Positions 7,807 through 15,249 of a stretch of 15,249 bases of DNA are shown here, piece after piece. The stretch comes from Stagonosporopsis chrysanthemi (taxonomy: Eukaryota; Ascomycota; Dothideomycetes; Pleosporales; Didymellaceae), in contig JAFISE010000308.1 of NCBI GenBank assembly GCA_022560025.1, positions 9,615 to 24,863 on the forward strand, written 5' to 3'. Under the pieces are notes generated by a model. It saw nothing but the letters and a program-made list of their open reading frames with translations. It was not told where the DNA came from and made no database searches. The translations under genes and the position numbers were made by a program. Every line of letters begins with the position of its first letter. The first letter of the stretch is position 1.

Positions 7807-8818
7807 AGACAATAGTAGACGTTAGTATGTACATCGCGTGTGGTCACTCATTCCATCTTATGGGCGAAGTAGTAGGACCGGGGTTTTGGATCTTGTTTCC
7901 AGCAGAAGTTCGGCTCTTACAGTAAGTCGTGCGTTCCTCGAATCACCACAACTTTCTTACCAAGCCAGGCGGAGATACTCCAAAACTGAACTTCATGACA
8001 AGCCCAAGTCGCTCGCACGTATCCGAGACTTTGTGCAAGCCAAACCAAACACCAGCACAGCCGCGCAATGCATTCGACAATTGCAATCACTGCGTTTCAC
8101 GTCATATTCAAAGACGCGACGGCCCGGCGATGCAGAACCTCCAGTGCGAACTTTCAAACGACTGAAGCCATCAGGCAGCAGCATGTCCACCAACCCTTTC
8201 AGCCATCACGTCCCTCATCAATCGCTGCGCCCCAAAGTCCTGATGGCACAACCTCAAGGACCCACACGGGATGTATGCGAGCCTCATGCAACACAGCAAA
8301 GCGTGCCGAACAATGGACGACCATCCTTAGTTGGGGTTCCTACTGAGATTTCGTCCAGGAACATTGTCGCAATAAGAAGTAGGTCTCCCGTAACGGCTGC
8401 AGGGCGTGACCACGTTCCTCCTGTCGAGCGCACCTTCACAACGGTAACAACAGCACATCGCGAAGGTCTCTTCCCAGGCACCTTGGCGCCCCAGTCACTT
8501 GTCAAGCATTTTGCATCGCCTATAGGATCTTCTGAAGTAGCAACCAGTGATCCACTGCCGCCAAGCGCTCGTGTATCAAGGGACAGTTGTGATACTTTGG
8601 CGACTGCCATCTGCACGAACGAACACAATATCAACCCCGGTCCACGCTCGGTAGCCTCGAGTCGGCCATCCCTCCCTAGTTCTCCGCGAGAATCTGGCAA
8701 CTATGTGACAATTTTCCAAGATGCAACGTTCTCCCATTTTACGGATTTCATGGCCGCGGACGTACGGGACTATGATTCTCGCTGGCTAGGCGATACTCTT
8801 GGTTGGACAATAAAATAG
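7807..8818 (+). pseudogene. 3' portion of the split host gene (end of exon 1, intron, exon 2)
   Basis: 7807-7921 completes exon 1. The 47-bp intron 7922-7968 opens with GTAAGT and closes with CCAG; CTTAC at 7956-7960 is a possible branch site. Exon 2 (7969-8818) is a long stop-free frame ending in TAG 8816-8818. It has no ATG near its 5' end, which shows that it is a downstream exon and not a gene of its own; the first internal ATG is at about 8183. The product is basic and low in complexity with many S, P, R and T residues, then ends in an acidic and aromatic segment (MAADVRDYDSRWLGDTLGW). That conserved-looking tail may be a short binding motif, but I cannot assign it. Confidence 0.7.
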
Positions 8819-9351
8819 ATCGGGGTGGCGGGTGTTATATCGAAGTCCACGTCGTTTGAAGTATTGTTCGGCCGTGAAGGATTGCCGCAAAGGATCGTCA
8901 GCTCGTTCGGGACTAGCAAACGGCTGTAGTGATGCGTGTTGTGCGACAAATTGATATATATATCGTTAAGTTTTGTGTCTGGGCTTTGCAACGGCACAAG
9001 CACAACAACTTGGTCCCCCGTGACTTTGACTTTGCCCACTTTGATTTCAACTGTTACAGGGACTTTCTTAGGATCTCCTAAGGTGATGCCTATGAGTGCA
9101 GCCTGAACTTTAGCCCGCTGCAGCATTCAATTCAATGCTAGAGAAACAGCCATCCGCACGAGACTCACCCAATGCATAAAGTACTGCTTCCCTATCGCAA
9201 CAAGCGCGTCGCGTTCGTTGTACACAAATGTTACCCCGCCATCTTTGGTCGTGTACCGACAACCGCTAGGGCTGTCTCTTATCGACACAGCTGCCTCGTG
9301 AAGTAGGTTTTCAAAATCCGCATTGGTTGGAATCGTCTGGTCGATAAGCAT
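8770..9351 (-). CDS. Two-exon small protein of unknown function (176 aa)
   Basis: Exon 1 is 9351-9169 (61 codons from ATG 9351-9349, context TGCCATGC) and exon 2 is 9117-8770. The 51-bp intron 9168-9118 has a perfect GTGAGT donor and a CTGCAG acceptor. It is phase 0, its length is a multiple of three, and it removes an in-frame TGA at 9129-9127 that would otherwise split the frame. The N-terminal part has mixed helix (DFENLLHEAAVSIRD) and a short aromatic stretch; exon 2 begins with a hydrophobic helix and then a strand-rich run (VPVTVEIKVGKVKVTG, QVVVLVPLQ), suggesting a small beta domain. There is no signal peptide or clear membrane span. The 3' end overlaps the convergent host gene by 49 bp. 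An upstream exon cannot be excluded, because the frame is open back to about 9435. Confidence 0.6.
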
Positions 9352-11106
9352 GGCAGTAGACGAGCGGCGTACGGCTCGAAGGGAGCTGCACAAGGTCAAA
9401 TTGCTCTCGAAGCTCAAAGCGCGGTGAATAAATGTTCAGCGGCATCTTGCATCTGATGACGTGGGAGCGCTAAGACACAAGAGCTAGCGCGCAGAACACA
9501 ACAAACAAGCAGAATCCCTTTGGGTCTGCATTTGCAAAGATGCTTCGCCTGCTATGCGAATCATTCATCAACGGCGACAGTTCCAGCAAGAGTGGCAAAC
9601 GCTTTTGAATCAAAACAGTGTGCTAAGACCTTCCTAGGATGCCATAAACCTTTGCTAGAGTGAAATGATCCCATTCGAAAGGCCGTCGCATGACATGGCG
9701 CAACATCGAGGTGTATGGAGATGATCGTCTCGCCGTCTTCCATTGCCGCACGTCTCAGATGTCGAGCTGAATCCATTCCACTCTGGTTCCAGCTACGAAG
9801 ATAGCGAGCTACCTCTCCGCTCTCTGCTCGAGCCGTGGCTGACTTGCATTTGTATCCGTGACCCTTGTAAAGAGTCTTAACCAAAAGTTTGTCAACATTT
9901 TACGGATTACAGCATCCAGCTCAGGGAATCTAGTCGCGCCCCGGACGAAGCCATCTGATAGTGCCAGACCAATGTGATACCATTGGGCCTGACTGATGCG
10001 TTCGCACGTTCTTCAGTCGTTCTCAAATTGTGCTGGAGAACCAAGCATGACTCTCGGTGCAGCGCGAAAGGTATGGTCTATGTGTTCTTCTCGCCTCTTT
10101 GGTCGGACGAGTCTGCGCCGCACATCGTGCTTGCAAACTTGGCGCTCATTCTCTTTGTGTATTTCCCTGCAGTGTTCGTTCAACCTCGGCTCGTGCGTCA
10201 ATGCTGTGATGGAGGCATTCCGTCGTTTGCGGTAAAGGTTCGTTTTTCGGCGAGTGATGGAATTTCACGACTGTTATGCGAGGTCGGTCTACCTTAGTAT
10301 CTTCGGATCTTCGGTAAAGAGTAGATGGAAAGATTTGCGTGCGTAGCTACTATGCGCAATGGCTACGCTACGTATAAGGTGCAGGTAACGACATGCATCC
10401 AGAACGATCGTGGAGGAGCAATGATCTTTGGTGACTGCTGTGGCTCAGAACATCAGGAACATACTTTTGAGAGATCTAAAAGTATGTGTACCCAAGTGAG
10501 TTTACGAGAGCCAGTCCCAGTGCGACTCGAGCAAATCCAGGGACGGCGCAGGCGGTTTAGTGCGCTCACATCGACGGGACGCGTTGTTTCGTACTCCTAT
10601 CAGGTATGTACCATGGTGCATACAATGAAACTGCATTGTTTCGTGAAAGAATACCCGCGTCTGGTAATTGATAAATTTGGGGCGATAACGAGGCTCATGC
10701 ACATGGAACGCATGCCTCATATCTGGCCGTGACAACATCTCCGAAGTGTCTATAACAACGCTGTCTGGGTTCCAGAAGACGGTGTATCTGTTTCGTTCTA
10801 CCACATGATTCTTGAATATCTCGGCGATGCGGAACGAAGAGGCACTCATGTGAATGGCGGTATCCTTGCGTACATCTTTGTTTGATGGGTTTGCGTCCTT
10901 GTAAAACTAGTGGCTCGTTGAGATTTATCGGATGTGATGGGGTAAGCCATATCTCTGATAGAAACGTACTTGTTGATTGAAGAGAAGTCCGGGCCATAGC
11001 GAGGGACACTGAAGTCTACTATCCGTGCAGACAGCACAATTGGGACATGTTTTCTGGGTAAGACCGGACAACATCCAGTGCCAATAAAACACTATCCGGG
11101 TCGGGA
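9352..11106. other. Region without a confident gene
   Basis: Overlapping open frames occur on both strands (minus 9561-9884, plus 9974-10297, plus 10325-10732, minus 10695-11009, minus 10846-11037). None shows a family motif, several lack ATG starts and they shadow one another. The most protein-like is the minus segment 10502-10906, listed separately. No adenylation or carrier domain that would belong to the reductase relic at 11107 was found on the plus strand, so that gene is either 5'-truncated or eroded beyond recognition here. Confidence 0.4.
10502..10906 (-). other. Coding-like open segment, unrecognised
   Basis: This minus-strand frame is open for about 134 codons between TAG 10909-10907 and TAA 10504-10502, with the first ATG at 10849-10847. 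It contains balanced, protein-like sequence: DANPSNKDVRKDTAIHM, then FRIAEIFKNHVVERNRYTVF, then DSVVIDTSEMLSRPDMRHAF and KFINYQTRVFFHETMQ. It may be an internal exon or the remnant of a gene. The frame immediately upstream (minus 11037-10846) is in a different phase and also looks partly coding (RIVDFSVPRYGPDFSSINKY), so an intron or frameshift between them is possible. No family is recognised. Confidence 0.3.
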
Positions 11107-12262
11107 ATGTCTATGAAGACTAGTACTCTGGATGGCCGAACGAACTATCGAATTCCACCCAGACAGACTGTTGCGGCATTTCATACCCGGGGCAAGATCA
11201 TGGATCTAGGTTCAACGGGCTTTCTTGGGTCCTACACTATTGCATCTCTTCTAAAGAGATCTGTTCATACAGATGTAGTGTGTCTGAACAGAAAGAGTGA
11301 CGGTCAGCAGCAAACGATAACAGCTCTGCGTAGAATCATGGGCGATGCATCGGCAGCGTCTCTTCGACTGCATTTTATCTCAGCAGATATCAGGCTCATA
11401 GACTTTGGACTTGATTCTGCAAAGGCTCTCACGCTCGCATCCGAAATCGATCACCTTGTGTTTAGTGCGTGGGATCCACACTAGGCCAAATCGCTCTTGC
11501 ATTTTAAGCCTTTGCTAGAGGCTGTCTTACATGCGATTACATTCTGCACAAAAGACACTACATCCACGCGCATTACATTCCTCTCATCAATCTGTGCGGT
11601 AGGCAATTGGCCTCTAGTGCACCCTGACTGTCTAGAAATACCAGAAGAAATCACTTTAGATGGCTCCTGTGCTATGCCACACGGTTATGGAGAGTCCAAG
11701 CTTGTAGCTGAGCAGCTCCTCGCAGAGGCGAGCAAAATCTTAGGTCTCCAGGTCAACATTGTCCGTGTGGGCCAGATTGGAGGGCCGACCAGTTCTGAGG
11801 CAAGCACGTGGCCTCAACAAGGCTGGTTCTACTCTATCATCATGGCTCAAGTGCCTTCCCGCTAACGTGCAGCCCTTGGACTGGATTCCAGTGGACTCTC
11901 TTGCTGATTGTGTGGCACTATGTGCAATTAAAGAGCTTGACAATGTCCTGATTCGCGTCTTCAACATCGTGCATCCTTATCCCCATGCATGGGAGCTGCT
12001 GTACGATACTTTGCGACGATGGTTTAGACTAAATGCTAAGTTAGTAAGTCTACCTAAATGGTTGGGCCAGATATCTTCTTTGAAATTAAAGCTCTTTGGT
12101 TTCCTAGAGGCCTTGCATGGTGGCATAGAGCACAATATGTTGTTTAGAAATTAGAAGGCTTGTCATATACTAGGTGCTGTGCGTCTAATCACAGAGGACC
12201 TGTTATCCCGTTGGCTAGAAGACTGGGACCTAGGAGGATCTCTCTCTAAAGCCCGGCTGTAA
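11107..12262 (+). pseudogene. NRPS-like thioester reductase (R) domain, decayed
   Basis: The translated pieces follow the C-terminal NAD(P)H-dependent reductase of fungal adenylate-forming reductases (A-T-R, Lys2-like; NAD_binding_4). They show a Rossmann motif GSTGFLG (11209-11229), then VCLNRK, then a DH(L)VFSAWDPH block, FLSSICAVG with the serine region, the catalytic YGESK (11686-11700), VRVGQIGG, then in another frame LDWIPVDSLADC and FNIVHPYPHAW, and a C-terminal SRWLEDWDLGG ending at TAA 12260-12262. Such domains release a carrier-bound acyl thioester as an aldehyde. Lesions are TAG at 11482-11484, a frameshift between about 11820 and 11850, and TAG at 12152-12154. The preceding A and T domains are not seen, so the gene is also truncated. 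The start at 11107 is only the frame's first ATG region and probably not a true start. Confidence 0.82.
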
Positions 12263-12429
12263 CTCTTCTTTCACCACGCTATACCTAACATCAGTTGCGT
12301 ATAGTCATTACAACAAAAAATCAAGGTTCTTTACTAATTTCTCTGCGCTTCTGTACCTGGTATTACAAAACAAGAATAGTTTTTGTATAATCTTTCTGTC
12401 TTATGCGCGTTAACTCTGCCTTTCGTGCA
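12263..12429. other. AT-rich spacer
   Basis: There is no open frame or motif. It probably holds the 3' flank shared by the reductase relic and the convergent minus-strand gene ending at 12430; A-rich and T-rich runs (ACAAAAAATC, GTTTTTGTATAATC) would suit polyadenylation signals. Confidence 0.4.
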
Positions 12430-13375
12430 TCAATCTGCTGGCTTACTGTAAAGTTCTTCTAAGCCGTCCTCTAGCTGGGCAAACGTCTTGTAGGCAAGCT
12501 TCTCAAAGCGCTGGGGTGTGTGTTGCTGCTGCAGGTAGACTTGGGCGGTGAGATAGGAGCGGAGATGCGGGAGCAACGTCCCAGCGAGGGAAGATAGGGG
12601 TGGGAGCGCAGGGTTGTGGTAGCTGTCAGAGTTGAAAGATAGCAGGGGTGAGTTGGGCGGCGAGGGGACAAAGAGGGCTTTGACAGTTTTAGGGAGGATA
12701 GCCTGCAGGACAGGGCGGAGCTGGTGGGTGACTGCCGCATCGGGGGCGGCTTCTACAGCGTTACTAAGCTGGGCAGGCAGCTGCGTCTTGACGGCTGCAG
12801 TAACAAGCTCGGCTTGGTGACCGAATCCGAGTGCACGTCGCAGAGTATCAGCTTCTTCCTCTGCAGTTCACAGCATCACATTTGAAGACAAAGGAGCATA
12901 GGAGTGGCGATGCTGATGGGGTGGGGGGGGTCAGCAGCAGACCGGACCAGCATCTTATAACCAAGACCGAATTCCAGCCTCCCCTGGCGGCGCGCAGTCA
13001 GCGAGCGCTAGGAACCCCGCCCGCCCAGACTTCAGAGCAGCCCTGACTCTGTGCAGTTCGCCACGACCGACGCACACACCGGATACGCGCCCGCAGTACT
13101 CGACCCGGAGCCCACCCTGCTGCCGGCAGTCGACAGGCGTCTCTTGGCTCGAGCCAAAGTCGCCGGCCTCTGCCGCCAGGAGCCTTGTGAGGTTCGCAAG
13201 GATGGTGGGCTTGTACTCGAAACGCGATCGGGCGGAGCGGGGGCGGAGGGCGCAATATCGTTTGGGGGAGGGCTGACAAGCAAAGCTGTTGAATGTAGTT
13301 GTAGTGTTGCGCGGGAATGCTGGGTTGATGGTGGGGTGAAGTGGGGAGGGGCCGGGTGGCTGGGGTGGCTGGCAT
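12430..13375 (-). CDS. Probable GC-rich two-exon gene, unknown function; 5' end unsettled
   Basis: Exon 2 is 12860-12430, a stop-free frame of about 143 codons ending in TGA 12432-12430. It has no usable ATG, but its codon use is typical and its sequence protein-like: DTLRRALGFGHQAELVTAAV, then LRPVLQAILPKTVKALF, and a C-terminal FEKLAYKTFAQLEDGLEELY. Upstream, the frame containing SRFEYKPTILANLTRLLAAE and GLRVEYCGR can be joined to it through a 219-bp intron (donor GTGTGT at 13079, acceptor TGCAG at 12861, phase 1, giving ...RVS-E-EEADT...). The start is doubtful. ATG 13375 opens a different frame (QHYNYIQQLCLSALPQTIL), so a 1-base shift near 13215-13245 or another intron would be needed; ATG 13563 is in frame but its first 60 codons look non-coding. 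Helix-rich; no membrane span. Confidence 0.45.
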
Positions 13376-13396
13376 GATGCAACCGCAATCGCGCCA

Positions 13397-13408
13397 TCAC
13401 GTGACGTC
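13397..13408. promoter_or_regulatory. CACGTG / TGACGTC overlap upstream of the GC-rich gene
   Basis: The palindrome TCACGTGA (13397-13404) overlaps TGACGTC (13402-13408). CACGTG is the classic bHLH (Cbf1/Pho4-type) site and TGACGTC is a CRE/bZIP-like site. They lie 20-35 bp upstream of ATG 13375, which is a promoter-proximal position if that start is used. Binding is inference from sequence alone. Confidence 0.3.
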
Positions 13409-13731
13409 TGCCTTTTCCGAGTCAATGTGCGCCAACAAGTCGACGCTCTCCCCGCAATCGCCGAGCAAGCTGCGTGTCTTTTGTGTCTGACATGATGAGT
13501 AGCAATTGCATGTTGTACTGTCTTGACCCACGAATTGCGACCATTTTTGCACGAATCGCGCATAAGTTCGTGTCAGCAAATAAAACAACAATGTTAGCAT
13601 CTGCTGCTCCTTGCAGAGCGGGAGGTGCGATCAATTGTATGCCTATGTCGTCGCTGTACAACAGACAAAAGTACTTTTAGTTTCGACATCAGCGAGTTTT
13701 CAAAAGATGCGATAGGAACGCTAAAGCTATC
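13409..13731. other. Probable promoter region, no gene
   Basis: Short open frames on both strands (plus 13474-13680, minus 13397-13600 and 13422-13661) overlap and carry no motif. The base composition drops from GC-rich to near 45-50% GC here, as expected when leaving a coding block. It lies between the 5' side of the GC-rich gene and the 3' end of the small ORF at 13732. Confidence 0.35.
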
Positions 13732-14031
13732 TTACCAATCAGACGCTCCGCAGGGCTTAGTAATCCAGCGCTGAGTAATCAGCAGCGAGGCGTAACCCTG
13801 CTCCACCAACTGTATAGCCTCATCTTTAGCCGTTCCCTGACCCTCACCACAGGCCCTCCTTTCACTCCCCAGCTGATACTCAACTTGGCAAAAGCACCCA
13901 AACAGTGTTTCTGCGGCGATAAAGCCCATGATGAGATCGATCCAGATGCGAAAGAAAGAAGAGATGTGTGGCAGCCAACTCTTGTACACACCATGGAGTA
14001 AGTGGTTGGCAGACATGAAGGTTATCACCAT
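13732..14031 (-). CDS. Possible small protein with one membrane segment (99 aa)
   Basis: ATG 14031-14029 has the ideal context ACCATGG. The ORF encodes a hydrophobic segment (FFRIWIDLIMGFIAAETLFG, about residues 25-45) and then a polar C-terminal half ending KPCGASDW. No family is recognised. The same frame stays open upstream to a TAA near 14114, into the tail of the seven-span gene, so it could instead be an extra 3' exon of that gene. The only acceptor in phase 0 (AAAG before TTTATT, about 14093) is weak, which argues for separate status or for no gene at all. Confidence 0.33.
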   Translation of the reverse strand: MVITFMSANHLLHGVYKSWLPHISSFFRIWIDLIMGFIAAETLFGCFCQVEYQLGSERRACGEGQGTAKDEAIQLVEQGYASLLITQRWITKPCGASDW

Positions 14032-14098
14032 GGTTTCAGTCCTGTAGAAGGCGAGCTGGTCCAGCGCAAATAGTTTAACGCTTACAATAAACTTTCTT

Positions 14099-14876
14099 CT
14101 ATATAACCTAGCTTATAGTTAGTTTGTACTTGTAAACAGACATTGTAACAAACCTTTGTCTTCAAAGGATATGTAGCTACTATTCCATAGCCCCAGATAG
14201 AGTAAAGTACCATTACGAATCCCATAGCATAGTACGCGAACTGGTCGTAGAGTTCAGGGTAGACCAGAACCCACATTCCGAACGGTGCAAACGTCCAGAT
14301 TGTACCAATGATATTGAGAACACAGAAGACGATGGAGAGGCCTTCTCTCGAGCCTCTCCGTAGGTACTCATGTATGGGACCCGCAGCAGCAACGACGTTC
14401 GTTAGACCAAACCACTGCATTACACACTCATCGCCCATAAGCATGATGCCCAGGAAGACAACACCGTACATGGCTGCGATATTTGCAACAGTATAGCAAA
14501 GAACCGAAGACAGCGACGGATCCGGACCGAAAAATGACGAGAAAGTTCCCTTCCTGTCTTCCCTGATAGTCTTATAGATGCACCAAATCTCTAGGAAAGA
14601 CCACAGAAGAAGCCCTTTGGACATTCCCGCTAGATACCAATGGTTGTCGTACCGGGGAGCGGCTTGACCCAGAAGGTAACACCAAGTAGAATCGTGAGCG
14701 AGATAGAAGGTATGCATCCAGAACGGCATAGGGTCTCTCTTTTCAACGAGCATTGTCCGAATACACATAAAGTATGTGAGGAATCCAATGAGTCCAGAGA
14801 CTGTGGAGGCGAGAACCAACGGCTTGTTCTCGAACGTGAACTGCTCCACAATATGTTGGTACGTAATGACGGACAT
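14099..14876 (-). CDS. Seven-span membrane protein, PaxB/Pyr4-type terpene-cyclase-like
   Basis: ATG 14876-14874 opens 241 codons to 14154. A likely 46-bp intron follows (14153-14108: GTTTGT donor, CTAAC branch site, CTAG acceptor), then two codons and TAG at 14101-14099, for a 243-aa product. Without splicing it would run to 264 aa, ending at 14082. Seven hydrophobic segments lie near residues 19-39, 51-70, 80-101, 123-147, 153-171, 179-205 and 211-236. Size, topology and the RRGSREGLS motif before segment 6 resemble the integral membrane cyclases of fungal indole-diterpene and meroterpenoid pathways. In that family a Glu in segment 2 and an Asp near the C-terminus are catalytic; here Asp62 (LAHDST) sits near the first position, while the second acid seems absent. 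It may therefore be a divergent enzyme or a related non-enzyme. Confidence 0.75.
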
Positions 14877-14933
14877 GATGCTTTGTTGAAGGATGAATCA
14901 GATGTTTTACAACGTGCGACATGCAGCCCGCTG

Positions 14934-14939
14934 TTTATA
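14934..14939 (-). promoter_or_regulatory. TATA-like element of the seven-span gene
   Basis: The minus strand reads CTTATAAAC, a TATAAA box about 58 bp upstream of ATG 14876. That spacing would place the transcription start a short distance before the ATG, leaving a short 5' leader. Only the motif and its position support this. Confidence 0.4.
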
Positions 14940-15117
14940 AGACTATAATTTGTGAGGTCTCTGAACAACTAAAGCTCCTAGGAGATCGTACCAATGTTGT
15001 GACAGCCGAGCCGGGCCGGTCCGGATACTAAAATAGACGAGTTTTGTTTCAGATTAATTAATAATGCATGTTTGTACTATATAATTGCACAGTGACTAAC
15101 ATATTGTCACGGCTATC
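14940..15117. other. AT-rich flank, no gene
   Basis: No open frame of note. It contains an AT-rich block (ATTAATTAATAATGC near 15053-15067). TGTGACAGCC near 14998 and TGTCACGGCT near 15105 resemble fungal LTR termini but have no matching partner, so they are not called. Confidence 0.4.
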
Positions 15118-15249
15118 TGTCGCAGTGAGTGCAAGCAGTGTGGGAAGATCTGAGGATTGAACTGAGGTTGTATTGTGCGAAGCTACGAACAGTATGTATA
15201 CATGGGTAGCTGTAAACAGCGCTAGTGCAGGAGAGGCAGCCTCGTCTCA
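15118..15249 (+). repeat. Diverged copia-LTR relative, cut by the window end
   Basis: A series of blocks matches the 156-bp LTR in order and at similar spacing. TGTCGCAG at 15118 corresponds to LTR TGTTGCAG (offset 0); AAGCAG lies at offset 15 versus 11; TTGTATT at 50 versus TTGTGTT at 42; TATACATG at 79 versus 74; and GCTAGTGCAGGAGAGGCA at 103 versus GCTAGTCCAGGAGAGTCA at 93 (16 of 18 identical). The orientation is the same as in the LTRs of the element at 2588-7801. It may be a solo LTR or the edge of a second element beyond the window. Confidence 0.5.

Larger units (their letters stand above)
1990..8818 (+). pseudogene. Host gene of unknown function split by a copia retrotransposon
   Basis: The pieces are 1990-2587, then 7807-7921, an intron at 7922-7968, and exon 2 at 7969-8818. 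Taken across a single TAAAC target copy, the frame continues without a stop (598 + 115 + 850 nt, or 521 codons with the stop). The intron has a strong GTAAGT donor and a CCAG acceptor, is 47 bp long, and removes an in-frame TAA at 7923. The N-terminal half is helical; the segment at the junction is hydrophobic and compact (GHSFHLMGEVVGPGFWILFP); the C-terminal half is rich in S, P, T and R and looks disordered. ATG 1990 is chosen because an in-frame TAA lies just upstream. I recognise no family. The insertion separates the two halves by 5.2 kb including stop-laden sequence, so no full-length product is expected. Confidence 0.8.

Noticed and set aside
7838..8818. A free-standing 326-aa plus-strand gene starting at 7838
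   Set aside because: The start would be GTG, the first ATG is far inside, and its first 43 codons are replaced by a better frame that ends in a GTAAGT donor. It is exon 2 of the split gene.
9561..9884. 107-aa minus-strand ORF
   Set aside because: It begins at a non-ATG codon and shows no motif or credible splice sites, so it was left in the gene-free description.
10325..10732. 135-aa plus-strand ORF with a true ATG
   Set aside because: It overlaps the more protein-like minus frame 10502-10906, is cysteine- and methionine-rich without pattern, and matches no family.
12998..13400. Several overlapping long ORFs on both strands as separate genes
   Set aside because: GC-rich sequence depletes stops in every frame. 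Only the frame that continues into exon 2 and the one opened by ATG 13375 look coding.
14998..15112. TGTGACAGCC and TGTCACGGCT as paired termini of a small transposon
   Set aside because: They are not proper inverted or direct repeats of each other and have no target duplication; the better-supported LTR match begins at 15118.

Overview
The window looks like accessory, repeat-bearing DNA of a filamentous ascomycete. The grounds are spliced genes with very short introns (46-51 bp; donors GTAAGT, GTGAGT, GTTTGT), an ankyrin tail of the type found in fungal NLR-like proteins, a fungal Ty1/copia retrotransposon with RIP-like stop codons, and eroded secondary-metabolism genes. Pezizomycotina is likely; a narrower placement cannot be made from the sequence.

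Layout. 1-274: the 3' end of an ankyrin-repeat gene built from nearly identical 99-bp units. 275-1989: no intact gene, but a decayed RING-H2 zinc finger (about 1017-1340) and an open frame of unknown origin (465-797). 1990-8818: one host gene of unknown function, about 520 codons, split by a complete 5,214-bp copia element (2588-7801, coding on the minus strand). The element has 156-bp LTRs (TGTTGC...GCAACA), a TAAAC target-site duplication, an initiator-tRNA-Met half-tRNA primer site and a G-rich polypurine tract. Joining the host sequence across one TSD copy restores an open frame into a 47-bp intron and a second exon. The gag-pol frame is continuous over about 1,536 codons but carries 21 in-frame stops: 20 TAG and one TAA.

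8770-9351 (minus): a small two-exon gene of unknown function whose 3' end overlaps the host gene by 49 bp. 9352-11106: no confident gene, only an unrecognised minus-strand open segment (10502-10906). 11107-12262 (plus): the terminal reductase domain of an NRPS-like adenylate-forming reductase, with two in-frame TAGs and a frameshift. 12430-13375 (minus): a probable GC-rich gene whose last exon lacks any ATG. 13732-14031 (minus): a doubtful small ORF with one membrane segment. 14099-14876 (minus): an intact seven-membrane-span protein resembling PaxB/Pyr4-type terpene cyclases. 15118-15249: a diverged relative of the copia LTR, cut by the window edge.

The reductase relic beside a cyclase-like membrane protein suggests the edge of a degraded biosynthetic cluster. 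The best-supported events are the insertional inactivation of the host gene and the one-sided mutation pattern of the inserted element. I saw no wholly new multi-gene system. All counts and alignments were made by hand.
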